DNA from: a cyanobacterium endosymbiont of Rhopalodia gibberula
Lineage (GTDB): Bacteria; Cyanobacteriota; Cyanobacteriia; Cyanobacteriales; Microcystaceae
Assembly: GCF_003574135.1 (NCBI RefSeq)
Contig: NZ_AP018341.1
Location: 620,001-684,000 of the forward strand
Direction: 5' to 3'
DNA: 64,000 bases
Positions within the stretch are counted from its first letter, which is position 1. Each line of letters starts with the position of its first letter. The translations under genes were made by a program, and so were the position numbers. This document shows, piece after piece, positions 20,181 through 29,810 of the stretch. A model generated the notes under the pieces. That model did no database searches. It saw nothing but the letters and a program-made list of their open reading frames with translations, and was not told the origin of the DNA.

Positions 20181-22235
20181 TTAACTCGAACGATTACTGT
20201 CCATTGTTTTTTTAGTCCTTTTACAAGGAATAGTGTTGAGAAAAATAGGAACAGTAAAATGAAATTGACTTCCGAGATCTTTCCCATCTGATTCTGCCCA
20301 GATCTCACCGCCCCACCCCTGAACAATCTGACGACAAATAGCTAAACCTAACCCCGTTCCCCCTGTACTACGCCGTAATGCCCCTTCTTCTTGATAAAAT
20401 CGATCAAAAACTGTTTCTAAACAATTGGGCTCAATACCTCGTCCCGTATCAGCTACCGTAACTTCTAAACTACCAGGATGAGTACTACTAACTTCAATGG
20501 TTACGCTTCCTTTAGAACTGGTAAACTTACATGCGTTGTCGAGTAATTTGGCTAACACTTCCACTAACCATTCCCCATCAGCTTGAATTAAGGGAAGTTC
20601 AAAAGTCACTAAGTTTTTAATGTTGGGTAAATTGCTATCTCGGTTACGGGACCTAACATTACTCAGAGATAGTTCAACACATTCAGCTAAATCTAAGGGT
20701 TCAGGATGCCATTCCACTCGTCCACTTTCTAACCGAGAAAGAGTCAGAAAATCTTGGACTAGCTTACGCATGCGTTCAGCATCTTGCAAGGCGGTATTAA
20801 GCATCACTTGACGCAATTTGGGAGACATGTCAGGTTCAGTGGCCAAACTTTCTAAACAAATTTGAATAGTAGACAGAGGGGTGCGTAATTCATGTCCGGT
20901 AATAGCAACTAAATTGGAACGGGTGCGATCGAGAGCTTCAAGTTGTTCATTAAGATCTTGTAGATTAGCATAAGCTTCAGCTTGAATTAAGGCCACACCA
21001 ATTTGAGTGGTAATGGCATTAACTAAAGCCACATCTTCATCTTTCCAGTCCACAGGATTAGGACCACAGTGATGTAACTCTAACATCCCCAAAAGTCTTC
21101 CACGATATAGAATGGGGACTAGTAGCCAAGATAGGATCGAACACTTAATAACAAGACTTTGAAGAGATTTTGAATCTGAATCGGACTTTGTTCGGTTGAA
21201 AATGCGAGGATCATTATTTGCATCTTCAATCATCAAAGAATCACGCAACTCCATCACTTCCTGGAATAAGGGATTGTCGTGTAACGGCCAAGTCTCTCCT
21301 TTAATTGAAGCAATACCGGCACTTAAAAATTCATGTTGAATTGTAGCTGTGGTATCGGTTTCCCGACAGCGATAGACAAGACAACGACAGACTCCCAACC
21401 CTTCCCCTAATTTCTGAACAGCCAAGTGTAAAATTTCTTCAGGATCTAGTGAGCGTCGAATAGCAATGGTGACCGAGTTAATCAGACGTTCTTTATGTTC
21501 TTTGGAGGCTAGGGAACGGTTGGCCTTAAGCAGTTTATATTGACCAGCTTGTAGATAACTAACGAGGCGTTGCACAAAGGGATCAGGGTGTCTGTTGGGA
21601 CAATCCCACGTTAAATTATTAACTTCTTTTTGTTTAAGATTTACTCCTTTTTGTTTTAAAGTGGTCACCGGTAAATATTTCTGGCGAGCTTGCTTGATTT
21701 TTGTCTTTAATTCCGGTCGATAAGCGAGAATCCGTCGTAACAAGGTATCCGCAGCCTGTTGACTTACTTGACGATCAAATGTCCAAATTCCTTCAAAACG
21801 TCGGCTATTGTCCATAGCTGAGCCAACACGGTCATTAGTATCATCATGGTTTATCCCAATGCGTTCTTGACATACTAAGCAACTCGCATAATCTTGAGCA
21901 ATAACAATTAAGTTCCATTCTTGAGCCAAGCTGTCTGTTGATTCAAAGGCGATCTTTTCATAAACTTCAGAACTATTTTCAAAATCGGCTTCTGGAGCAG
22001 CCAATACATAAACCTGATCTGTTTTTTGGGCGATTCGCTGATATCGTTGAGCTTCTTGCCGATAAAACCGTTCTCGTTGAAAACTGGCAATAACTAGAGG
22101 ATAACCTGAACCGGCTAAGACTTGATCTTCCATAGCATGAGATAAAGCTGTCAAGGAAGCCTTGAAATACATTTGAGGCCGCCAATAGGGGAAAATTTGC
22201 AACAGTCTTGTTAAAACCGATATTGAGTTGCTCAT
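20181..22235 (-). CDS. Sensor histidine kinase (DICT-GAF-HisKA-HATPase)
   Basis: Cytoplasmic two-component sensor kinase without membrane segments. From the chosen ATG at 22235 it runs: DICT sensory domain (about 1-210; PQMYFKASLTALSHAMEDQV), linker, GAF domain (about 265-420), HisKA with H-box GHELRTPLS (His448), and HATPase_c with LDNACKF, VADTGRGI and GGTGLGLAI. In-frame starts at 22274 (ATG) and 22301 (TTG) would add 13 or 22 residues; I prefer the start directly before the DICT domain. DICT domains are linked to c-di-GMP and light-type sensing in cyanobacteria. No response regulator is adjacent, and the ligand is unknown. Confidence 0.88.
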   Translation of the reverse strand: MSNSISVLTRLLQIFPYWRPQMYFKASLTALSHAMEDQVLAGSGYPLVIASFQRERFYRQEAQRYQRIAQKTDQVYVLAAPEADFENSSEVYEKIAFESTDSLAQEWNLIVIAQDYASCLVCQERIGINHDDTNDRVGSAMDNSRRFEGIWTFDRQVSQQAADTLLRRILAYRPELKTKIKQARQKYLPVTTLKQKGVNLKQKEVNNLTWDCPNRHPDPFVQRLVSYLQAGQYKLLKANRSLASKEHKERLINSVTIAIRRSLDPEEILHLAVQKLGEGLGVCRCLVYRCRETDTTATIQHEFLSAGIASIKGETWPLHDNPLFQEVMELRDSLMIEDANNDPRIFNRTKSDSDSKSLQSLVIKCSILSWLLVPILYRGRLLGMLELHHCGPNPVDWKDEDVALVNAITTQIGVALIQAEAYANLQDLNEQLEALDRTRSNLVAITGHELRTPLSTIQICLESLATEPDMSPKLRQVMLNTALQDAERMRKLVQDFLTLSRLESGRVEWHPEPLDLAECVELSLSNVRSRNRDSNLPNIKNLVTFELPLIQADGEWLVEVLAKLLDNACKFTSSKGSVTIEVSSTHPGSLEVTVADTGRGIEPNCLETVFDRFYQEEGALRRSTGGTGLGLAICRQIVQGWGGEIWAESDGKDLGSQFHFTVPIFLNTIPCKRTKKTMDSNRSS

Positions 22236-22301
22236 CGACGTCTTTTTGATATCTCCTGGCAAAATCGATGTCATATCGCCTTTATAGCCTTCATATTGCA
22301 A

Positions 22302-23007
22302 TTATGTCCCCTTAAAGAGGGGTGTTGAACTATAAACAGAAAGTCTATGTTTAGAGTTACCCCTCATTGTAACGGGATTGCTATAGTGGCTAACGATAAT
22401 GTTATTAGGATTCACTTAATTCTATGGACATAGCTTAGATAAGTTATTTTGTCCTTAAACTCCATTCTATTAGAAAAACTTGATGTATTCTTGTCATTAA
22501 ATCTGTGCACATCCTCTATCTAGCCTAAAAGATCAATAATCACTCTTCAATCAACAAAAAGTTTTTGGATGTCTTTCTAGAGTTTCGATTCCAAGAATTT
22601 TTTCTGTACACTTTTACTCCTAATACGCTATTAAAATCACTAAATCTTCCCAAAATCCTTTTCGAGACAATGATGCTTTTTGAATCGGTCTTTTCATAAC
22701 CTTATTATTGAGGGATTACAAAATTTGTCATTATTTTCTGATCTTTTAGGAAAAATTGGAGATCTTATCAGTAGTTGTAAATATCAAGAAAAATTGACAA
22801 AATAATCTCTCAAAGTCTGATAAATTCGTCAATGATCTTGTAAGTTAACGATCTCACTTCTTGACCATTTCCCCTATTTTTTTGTTACATAAAATTAAGC
22901 AAACGATCCCCACAATCCAAATTCTATGAGTTAACCATAATTCACATGAAACTCTTAAGACCTTACCAAGAGCTATTTGTTACCTACATCATCGGAGAGT
23001 GTATCTC
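22302..23007. other. Divergent spacer between kinase and DUF4912 gene
   Basis: About 700 bases holding both promoters. GAG-rich AGAGGGGTG sits near 22316 next to the kinase start region. No relic gene recognised. Confidence 0.4.
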
Positions 23008-24303
23008 ATGGCGCAAGAGCAACCATTGTTAGAGGAAATGACCCTCAGACAGCTACGCAGAGTAGCTAGTGAATATAATGTCTCACGTTACAGCAGAATG
23101 CGTAAAGCACAATTGTTGTCTGCTATAAAACAACTTATTCAGGAACAAATTATTCAACAACCAAAAATAAAAAAAATGACAATAAGTCCAACATTCGTTC
23201 AGGAGGAACAGGAAATGGAAGCATCTAAATTTAAAATAGGTCAAGACGATATCGTAGAGGGACTTTCATCCTCTGTTGATGACGGGCTTGGTGATCTCCC
23301 CGATGGCTACGGAGAAAGCCGCATTGTTATTTTGCCTCGTGATCCGCAATGGTCTTATGCTTATTGGGATGTTCCCAATGATGCTAAAGAAGAATTACGT
23401 CGCCAAGGAGGACAACAGTTAGCCCTACGTCTTTATGATGTAACTGATATTGAGCTTAATTGCCAAAGTCCCCACAGTATCCAAGAGTACCTCTGTGATG
23501 AGTTAGCACGGGAATGGTATTTACCGATCCCGGTGAGTGATCGTGATTATGTTCTTGACATCGGTTATCGTTGTTTCGATGGACGTTGGTTGGTTCTCGC
23601 CCGTTCAGCTTCTGTTCATATTCCCCCTGTCTATCCTTCTGACTGGGTGGAGGACATCTTTGTTACTGTCGACTCAAACCAAGAACTCCAAGGTAAGACT
23701 GTTTACAATTTTGTTCCTCCCACTCACAGTCAAGCAATCCCCGGCGACAATTCTGTCTACGACGAAATTTTTGGTATGGCTCAGGGAGTTGAAGCTCAGC
23801 GCACGGCAGGTTCTGTGTTCGGTTCTGTACAACACCTCACAGGTTCAGTGGTTAATCCCTACGTTCATCAAGAAGTGGTTAGTCCCTACGTTCATCAAGA
23901 AGTGGTTAGTTCTTATGTCCTTCCTTCTGGTGTTGGAATGTGGGCAATTCCTACTATTTCTGGGGCGAATGTCTCCACTATGTCTGGTGTGTGGTCAGGA
24001 GTTCCTATTTCTACACTGCCCGGGTATCCCCGTAAGTTCTGGTTAGTGGCTGATGCTGAGTTAATTGTTTATGGGGCTACTGATCCTGATGCTACTGTTA
24101 CCATTGGGGGTCACCCTATTGAACTTAATCCTGATGGTACTTTCCGCTTCCAGATGTCTTTCCAAGATGGTTTGATTGATTATCCTATAGTAGCCGTAGC
24201 TGTTGATGGAGAACAAACCCGTTCTATCCATATGAAGTTTAGTCGTAAAACCTCTGAGTCTCATGCTAATTCTAAGGAAGAAACAGTTTTGGAGTGGACT
24301 TGA
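23008..24303 (+). CDS. DUF4912 domain protein with N-terminal SAP/Rho-N-like motif
   Basis: A 431-residue cyanobacterial protein of unknown function. The N-terminus (EEMTLRQLRRVASEYNVSRYSRMRK...LLSAI) resembles the short helical SAP/Rho-N nucleic-acid-binding motif. About residues 100-220 form the DUF4912 domain (RIVILPRDPQWSYAYWDVP). A low-complexity linker follows, then a second beta-rich module near the C-terminus (LVADAELIVYGATDPDATVTIGG). The linker contains a perfect 30-base tandem duplication giving the repeat YVHQEVVSP YVHQEVVSS. I chose ATG 23008 because it has CGGAGAG just upstream. No neighbour suggests a role. Confidence 0.82.
   Translation: MAQEQPLLEEMTLRQLRRVASEYNVSRYSRMRKAQLLSAIKQLIQEQIIQQPKIKKMTISPTFVQEEQEMEASKFKIGQDDIVEGLSSSVDDGLGDLPDGYGESRIVILPRDPQWSYAYWDVPNDAKEELRRQGGQQLALRLYDVTDIELNCQSPHSIQEYLCDELAREWYLPIPVSDRDYVLDIGYRCFDGRWLVLARSASVHIPPVYPSDWVEDIFVTVDSNQELQGKTVYNFVPPTHSQAIPGDNSVYDEIFGMAQGVEAQRTAGSVFGSVQHLTGSVVNPYVHQEVVSPYVHQEVVSSYVLPSGVGMWAIPTISGANVSTMSGVWSGVPISTLPGYPRKFWLVADAELIVYGATDPDATVTIGGHPIELNPDGTFRFQMSFQDGLIDYPIVAVAVDGEQTRSIHMKFSRKTSESHANSKEETVLEWT
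23853..23912 (+). repeat. 30-bp tandem duplication inside the DUF4912 gene
   Basis: Two adjacent near-perfect 30-base units, each encoding a decapeptide containing YVHQEVV. The duplication is in frame and keeps the gene open, suggesting recent replication slippage in a tolerant linker. Confidence 0.8.
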
Positions 24304-24370
24304 ACTTAGTCTATAACTCAAGACGATAGTTGCTTTTTTTAAGCATTCTTAAAAATTCGCCAACTTGATT

Positions 24371-24402
24371 GCTCCCGATGGATTCGTCGGGGGCTTATTT
24401 TC
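24371..24402 (+). terminator. Intrinsic terminator after the DUF4912 gene
   Basis: GCTCCCGATG at 24371-24380 pairs with CGTCGGGGGC at 24385-24394 around a GATT tetraloop, with two G-T pairs, followed by TTATTTTC. It lies 68 bases after the stop. It is one of the most GC-rich stems in an AT-rich background. Confidence 0.8.
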
Positions 24403-24494
24403 AAAAAATAGAGAAATTCTTAATTTCTGTAAGAGAACGTTAACCTCCCAAAATTCTATATTAAAATATAATAAATATTAACTTTCCTTAAGAG

Positions 24495-24686
24495 ATGTTG
24501 AGCCCAATTTTAATATTTGATCTGGCTTTAGTTGCCTGGTCACTTCACTTAATGCAAGAAGCGGTTGACCAACAAGAATTCTCCTTAATGCTAGCAGGAA
24601 CTTTAGTAGCTATGTCTGCTGCAGCAATGCTAGTGGTTTATTTTCTGATGGGGAACTGTTTAAGCTATCTAATTCAACTCCATTAG
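24495..24686 (+). CDS. Small conserved-type membrane protein, function unknown
   Basis: A 63-residue protein with two hydrophobic segments (about 3-19 and 33-55) joined by the polar loop HLMQEAVDQQEF. It ends CLSYLIQLH. It begins with ATG preceded by AAGAGA. Its composition is clean and it lies between intact genes, so it is probably real. I do not recognise a named family; similar short two-helix proteins occur in unicellular cyanobacteria. No functional clue from context: recJ follows 293 bases later. Confidence 0.6.
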   Translation: MLSPILIFDLALVAWSLHLMQEAVDQQEFSLMLAGTLVAMSAAAMLVVYFLMGNCLSYLIQLH

Positions 24687-24979
24687 GTTTTCTAAAAATA
24701 GGTAGGAAGAATCCATAAATCTGAATGTGACAAACGACATACAAACAGAATAAAAAAATATTTATTTTCTCTTCTTCTATTCTCACAAAAGTTGATTGCG
24801 TAACATGTACTTTATGTTTGATTATAGTGTTGCACTTTCATTAAGTAATCAAAAAAAATCTCTAAAATTTTCTCTAGTATGGTATTGTCGTTAAAATTAA
24901 ATCCCAAGAATTTTGAATAGGCTCTAAACTAATAATCTCCGATAATCAAGTAATCTCCAATAATTAAGATTTGATCCCG

Positions 24980-26950
24980 ATGAAATTGCCCCATCAACGA
25001 TGGCAAGTTGCTATTCCTAATCCCGAACAAGTCGAGCAACTGATCAAAACAACTGAACTACTACCTTTAATTGCCCAAGTTATCATTAATCGGGGTATTG
25101 AGACTCCTAATGATACCGCAATCTACCTCAATCCTGAAGCCCAAACTCTTCCTTTACCTTTAGAGGAATTTCCTGATTTAGAGATTAGTGTGAAATTATT
25201 AAAAGATGCGATTACCACAGAGAAAAAAATTGCTATTTGTGGGGACTATGATGCTGATGGTATGACTAGTACTGCCTTATTATTGCGTGCTCTCAGTCAC
25301 TTGGGTGCTGATGTTTGCTATAAAATTCCCAGTCGGATGAAAGATGGTTATGGCATTAATGAACGTATTGTAGAATCTTGTGCTAATGAAGGAGTAGGGT
25401 TAATTTTAACAGTTGACAATGGCATTACAGCTTATGAACCGATTCAACGAGCGGTACAGTTGGGGTTAAATGTTATTATCACCGATCATCATAATCTTCC
25501 TAAAGAATTACCTCCAGCAGATGCGATTCTTAATCCCAAATTACTTCGAGAAACTTCTCCCTATCGTGGATTAGCAGGAGTTGGAGTAGCATATATTTTA
25601 GCAGTAACAACGGCTCAACATTTTGGGTTACTCAAGGGTTTAGTCGACCCATTATTAGAACTATTTACATTAGGAACTATAGCAGATTTAGTCCCTCTCG
25701 TTGGGGTCAACCGACGTTGGTTAAAACGGGGTTTACGGAAACTTCCTCACTCAAAATTAGCAGGAGTTCAAGCCCTCATGCAAGTTACCGGAATCAGTGA
25801 AGAACAAAAACAACTCAAACCTGATGATATTGGCTTTCGGTTAGGACCAAGAATTAACGCAGTAGGACGCATTGGTGAGCCTCAAATAGCTATTGAATTA
25901 TTAACTACTGATGACTCTAAAATTGCATTAGAAAGAGCGATGCAATGTGAACAAATTAACAGTAAACGTAAGGACATGTGTGAACAAATTGAATTAGAAG
26001 CTATTCATTTAATAGAAGATACTCCAATTTGTTGGAAACGTGATCGAGTTTTGGTGGTGATTCAATCTCAATGGCATCATGGGGTTATTGGCATTGTGGC
26101 TTCCCGTTTAGTGGAGCGTTACGGAGTTCCTGTTTTTATCGGAACCTATGAAGAAAACTCTAGTCAAATTAGAGGATCTGCACGAGGAATTAAAGAATTT
26201 AATGTAGTTGAGGGATTGGATTTTTGTCAAGATATTTTGGAAAAATATGGAGGACATAAAGCAGCAGGTGGATTCAGTTTATCAGCTAGTAAATTAGAGG
26301 CTTTCAAACAAAGATTAAGCATCTTCGCCCATAAATGTTTAAAAACTCAACACCTCAAACCTTTAGTGATGATTGACGCTCAGGTTGATTTCGAACAATT
26401 GACCCCTAATTTATATCAGTCCATTGATCAACTTCAACCTTGGGGAATTGGCAATTCTCATCCAATTTTTTGGACTCCTAATATTTATATTGTTCAGCAA
26501 AAAATAGTAGGAAAAAATCATCTTAAGTTGGGAATTTCTCAAAATGATTATAATCAAGCAGAGATAGAGGCAATTGCTTGGCGTTGGGGTGAGTATTTTC
26601 CCTTACCTAAACGAGTTGATATTGCCTATAAACTAACAGAAAATTGCTGGAATAGTAATTATAAAATTGAACTAGACATTGTAGGAATACGATTACCATT
26701 GTTTTCTTTGTCCGATTCTGATCATAAGCCAGAAATCTTTCAATATCAAGGGCGAAACTATCAATGTAGTTTTTCTAAAACCGAGAAAGAATTAAGAATT
26801 AAAAATGATCGAGGAAAGGTATTAACAGTTAAAAGAGGACAACGACAAGGGTTCTTAGGAACAACGCGAGAAAATTTTCATAAAGTCGATATTACTCAGC
26901 CCCGCTACTTTAACTTGATTAAAACAGCCATGGTGGTTTTAGAGTTATGA
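24980..26950 (+). CDS. recJ: Single-stranded-DNA-specific exonuclease RecJ
   Basis: 5'-3' ssDNA exonuclease of the DHH superfamily, working in mismatch, base-excision and RecF-type repair. Motifs visible include GDYDADGMTSTALL (about residue 84), DNGITA, ITDHHNLP (the DHH motif), GTIADLVPL and the DHHA1 nucleotide-binding motif GGHKAAGGFS (about residue 428). A C-terminal OB-like region follows. ATG 24980 gives 656 residues; a TTG nine bases upstream is less likely. Intact and normal in length apart from the long C-terminus common in cyanobacteria. Confidence 0.92.
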   Translation: MKLPHQRWQVAIPNPEQVEQLIKTTELLPLIAQVIINRGIETPNDTAIYLNPEAQTLPLPLEEFPDLEISVKLLKDAITTEKKIAICGDYDADGMTSTALLLRALSHLGADVCYKIPSRMKDGYGINERIVESCANEGVGLILTVDNGITAYEPIQRAVQLGLNVIITDHHNLPKELPPADAILNPKLLRETSPYRGLAGVGVAYILAVTTAQHFGLLKGLVDPLLELFTLGTIADLVPLVGVNRRWLKRGLRKLPHSKLAGVQALMQVTGISEEQKQLKPDDIGFRLGPRINAVGRIGEPQIAIELLTTDDSKIALERAMQCEQINSKRKDMCEQIELEAIHLIEDTPICWKRDRVLVVIQSQWHHGVIGIVASRLVERYGVPVFIGTYEENSSQIRGSARGIKEFNVVEGLDFCQDILEKYGGHKAAGGFSLSASKLEAFKQRLSIFAHKCLKTQHLKPLVMIDAQVDFEQLTPNLYQSIDQLQPWGIGNSHPIFWTPNIYIVQQKIVGKNHLKLGISQNDYNQAEIEAIAWRWGEYFPLPKRVDIAYKLTENCWNSNYKIELDIVGIRLPLFSLSDSDHKPEIFQYQGRNYQCSFSKTEKELRIKNDRGKVLTVKRGQRQGFLGTTRENFHKVDITQPRYFNLIKTAMVVLEL

Positions 26951-27337
26951 ATCCTCGATCTACCTAAATCTATTGAGTCAAATCGCTCAATCTTCATTTC
27001 CTATTATTCAGATGGCAGAAGAAAAATACATAGATAATTAATTGTTAATAAATAAAGTAGTTTTTTAGATTAAAATTTAGCATTTGCTTTAAAAATTGGT
27101 AAAAAAAAGCCTTAAAATATAAAGTTGCAGCCTACCATCACCTATGGTAGATTGTATTTAAATTTGCAAAAAAGCTAGTTTCTTTAGGAATAAAAACATA
27201 AAAAAGCTAAATTTTAAGGGTAAGTAAAGTCATCTGAACTAGAATTATTAATTAACTACTCTAAACCAGTTATTGTCTTTAGAAGTTGACTTAAGAATAT
27301 TGCGATCTTTTGAATCCTACTAAGAGAGGTTAACTCT
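26951..27337. other. Spacer upstream of the TPR cassette
   Basis: 387 bases. A perfect 7-bp hairpin CTACCAT/ATGGTAG lies at 27132-27150, loop CACCT. It probably includes the promoter of the three-gene cassette; I saw no clear NtcA box (GTAN8TAC). Confidence 0.4.
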
Positions 27338-28306
27338 GTGATCATAACCTTAAGTGATGCCAACGTAAAAGCTGCTTTAGCTGCCATTGAATCTGATGGA
27401 GCTACCCTAGACGAAAAAATCGAGATGTTAATTGAAATAGCTATGGGGCTGCAAAAAAAGCCGAAGAATTCCCAACAATTCGAAGACGCGGTTTTTCTTT
27501 ATCGTAGGGGATTAGAACTATGTCCTCCTGACTATCCCTTGTTACGAGCAAGATGTTTATCGGGAATGGGAACTGCATTGCGAACAATTCCTGCAGAAGG
27601 AGAGAGCTTACTCTTAGAAGCAAAAACTGCTTACGAAACCGCCCTTCCCATACTTGAAAAATATGCGTCTCCCGAAGAAGTCGCTGAGGTATACATGAAC
27701 ATAGGGGTTGTGCTACAAGGGTTGGTTCCCTTTCAAAAAGCAGCCATGCAAGATGCTATAAAGGCTTATCAAAAAGCGGCAAGAATATTTACTGGAGAGA
27801 ATTACCCTCAAGAATTCTCCATATTACAAAATAACATCGCGATCGCTTATCTTTCAATGCCTCTAGCTCTGAACGGGGAAGAAATGTGTCAAGCCATTGC
27901 AGTTCAGTCTTTTGAAGCGGCTTTGAAATGGGTGACGCTAACCGATCATCCTAGCGAATATGCTATGCTGAATAATAATTTCGCTAACGCTCTACAATCT
28001 CTTCCGAGTGCTCATCCGATAGAAAATAACTTAAAAGCTCTAGCTGCATACAATGAGGCGTTAAAGGTTCGTACTCCTCAAGATACTCCCCTTGAATGGG
28101 CCAACACTATCTCAAATAAGGCGAACGTTTTGTTCAATTTACCTGATGATATTGAGCACCCTGAAAGGGGTAATCAAAGTAATCTTATAGAAGCTAAAAC
28201 TTACTATCAAAAAGCTCAAGGAGTATTTAGTCAATACGGACAATGGGAACAAGTAGAGGTTGTGAAAAAAGCTTTACAAGATATAGAGGTACAATTAAGG
28301 AGTTAG
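27338..28306 (+). CDS. TPR-like repeat protein of a hydrogenase/nif-associated type cassette
   Basis: A 322-residue soluble helical protein. GTG start preceded by AGAGAGG. After a short helical N-terminus it contains about five TPR-like repeats, for example EAKTAYETALPILEKYA, DAIKAYQKAARIFTG, QSFEAALKWVTL, KALAAYNEALKVRTP and EAKTYYQKAQGVFSQYG. It is followed with short spacing by two small membrane proteins and then a dead NifU-Rieske gene. From memory, heterocystous cyanobacteria carry a comparable set (TPR, two small membrane proteins, NifU-like) in the extended hyp (hydrogenase maturation) operon. If so, it may act in hydrogenase or Fe-S protein assembly; that link is inference. Confidence 0.7.
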   Translation: MIITLSDANVKAALAAIESDGATLDEKIEMLIEIAMGLQKKPKNSQQFEDAVFLYRRGLELCPPDYPLLRARCLSGMGTALRTIPAEGESLLLEAKTAYETALPILEKYASPEEVAEVYMNIGVVLQGLVPFQKAAMQDAIKAYQKAARIFTGENYPQEFSILQNNIAIAYLSMPLALNGEEMCQAIAVQSFEAALKWVTLTDHPSEYAMLNNNFANALQSLPSAHPIENNLKALAAYNEALKVRTPQDTPLEWANTISNKANVLFNLPDDIEHPERGNQSNLIEAKTYYQKAQGVFSQYGQWEQVEVVKKALQDIEVQLRS

Positions 28307-28337
28307 TAATTTAATTTGTCTAAGGAGCGTAATTAAA

Positions 28338-28607
28338 ATGACTGAAATTCTAGATAACTTAGGGACAAATCCAACCATTCATAATTTTTTTACAAATCTA
28401 ATGATGGGAGAGATAACCTTAGTAACAGGCTTACTCTGGTTAGTAGTGGCTGCTATCATTTCTGTTATCAGTGGAGCTATCGGTGGAGTGTTATTGGCAG
28501 GTAAGGATATTGGCTATCAACTGTCTATCATGATGGGTAGTTTGTTGGGTCCCGCGGGGGTTATTCCAGTTGTTGTTATTGGACTTATTCTGTTGAGATT
28601 AGTGTAG
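28338..28607 (+). CDS. Small membrane protein (cassette member 1)
   Basis: An 89-residue protein with two or three membrane segments: about 25-55 (GLLWLVVAAIISVISGAIGGVLLAG) and 68-88 (PAGVIPVVVIGLILLRL). It is Gly-rich. It starts 31 bases after the TPR gene with AAGGAG upstream, so very likely co-transcribed. I know no biochemical function; context places it with the TPR and NifU-Rieske genes. Confidence 0.7.
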   Translation: MTEILDNLGTNPTIHNFFTNLMMGEITLVTGLLWLVVAAIISVISGAIGGVLLAGKDIGYQLSIMMGSLLGPAGVIPVVVIGLILLRLV

Positions 28608-28619
28608 GAGTTACAGATA

Positions 28620-28844
28620 ATGTTAAGACTGACCTGGTATTCTGCAAAATTGTTTTTCAAAGGCAAATTAATCCGTAATCCTGGATATTTTTACAAACAA
28701 TTTGCTTTGGGGTTTCTTATCGGATTGTTATTATTAGTTGGACTAGGTAAAATGGAAATTAATTTAGCTTTAGCTATTGCAGTATCTAGTCTAGTGACAG
28801 GAATGCTTATGCCTTTTTTGCTTAAAGATATAAAAATGCAGTGA
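28620..28844 (+). CDS. Small membrane protein (cassette member 2)
   Basis: A 74-residue protein with two membrane helices (about 28-45 and 50-67) after a basic amphipathic N-terminus (WYSAKLFFKGKLIRNPGYFYK). It starts 12 bases after the previous gene and its Shine-Dalgarno (TAGGAG) overlaps that gene's stop, so it is translationally coupled. Function unknown. Both membrane genes look intact although the next gene is dead. Confidence 0.7.
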   Translation: MLRLTWYSAKLFFKGKLIRNPGYFYKQFALGFLIGLLLLVGLGKMEINLALAIAVSSLVTGMLMPFLLKDIKMQ

Positions 28845-28945
28845 TTATTCGCATTTAGCTCTTCAGACTTTATAGTGGCTAGTCGTTAACTATTTACTAT
28901 AGAGTCTCTGCTGTTAATCTATAAATCAATCTACCTTCACATTAA

Positions 28946-29810
28946 GACAAGTGAAGACTTTAGAAAGCCTAGTAGAAGAAGTTAGTCTCTGTAAACTAAT
29001 AACATTCTAATGAAATGAGAATCAAAAGGTGATTGTTGAAGGGTTGAAAGGAACAGTTGAGGAATTACATAAGGAAGGGTTAACTCGTCTAAATTCGTGG
29101 TATTAAACGATAACTAATGGGTATATTGCCCCATGCAGTTGAAGATAAAATTGTTTATATATTATTACGTTATCATCAATTAATTAAACCTCCAACTCCG
29201 CCCCTAAAATAATATTTTTAAAAAGCATTAGGAGCTGTTCGATCAGGATTGGAAAGTCATAATGAGGATGTAGAATTAGTGGCGCTTGAACTACCTGAGA
29301 GTGTCGCAGTTCAACTGATGAGGACTTGTAAGAATTGTCCAGTTTCTGCCCTAACCTTAAAACGAGAAATTGAACAGGTGATAAAAGCCTATTGTCCTGA
29401 AATTACGAAGATCTTATCAGTTAACAACTCTGCAATAGTTAGTTATAAAGATAACAGCTATTTTAGTGGTTCATTTTCTTTATTCCAAAAGATAGGTTAA
29501 ATATCTTTAACAACCATTGATGAGATATTCAATGAAGGAATTTCCCCGCTGGAAATTAAAAAATTAAAGTTTCTTTAAACAAGACAAGATGAGCAAGTAA
29601 TTAGGTATGGCAATAGTTATAATCATTGAGCAATATCCTTAGACACTAGAGAAGTTGAAGATGATATTTTAAATTGCCCATATTATTGGTTTAAATATCG
29701 CTTAGCCACGGGATAATGTTTAACGGTACCTAGAATATCTCTGGAAGCTTATTCTGTTAAATGATATGGAGATCGCGTGTTGTTCCAAGTTTTTTCGGAA
29801 AAATGATATA
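28946..29810 (+). pseudogene. Dead NifU-domain plus Rieske [2Fe-2S] fusion protein
   Basis: Remains run in order: QVKTLESLVEEVSL, VEGLKGTVEELHKEGLTRL, YHQLIKPPTPPL, then an open NifU C-terminal domain (LESHNEDVELVALELPE... with CKNCP, the cluster-binding CxxC). After a stop region come HEY-less Rieske pieces: SLDTREVEDDILNCPYYWFKYRLATG and LEAYSVK, YGDRVL. The Rieske ligands are spoiled: the first C-x-H reads Y-N-H and CPYHGF reads CPYYWF. Several stops and frameshifts separate the blocks. It would have been an Fe-S carrier or electron-transfer protein of the cassette at 27338-28844. Confidence 0.75.

Noticed and set aside
23537-24046. 169-codon open frame overlapping the DUF4912 gene
   Set aside because: Lies wholly inside the well-supported DUF4912 coding region in another frame and resembles no protein.
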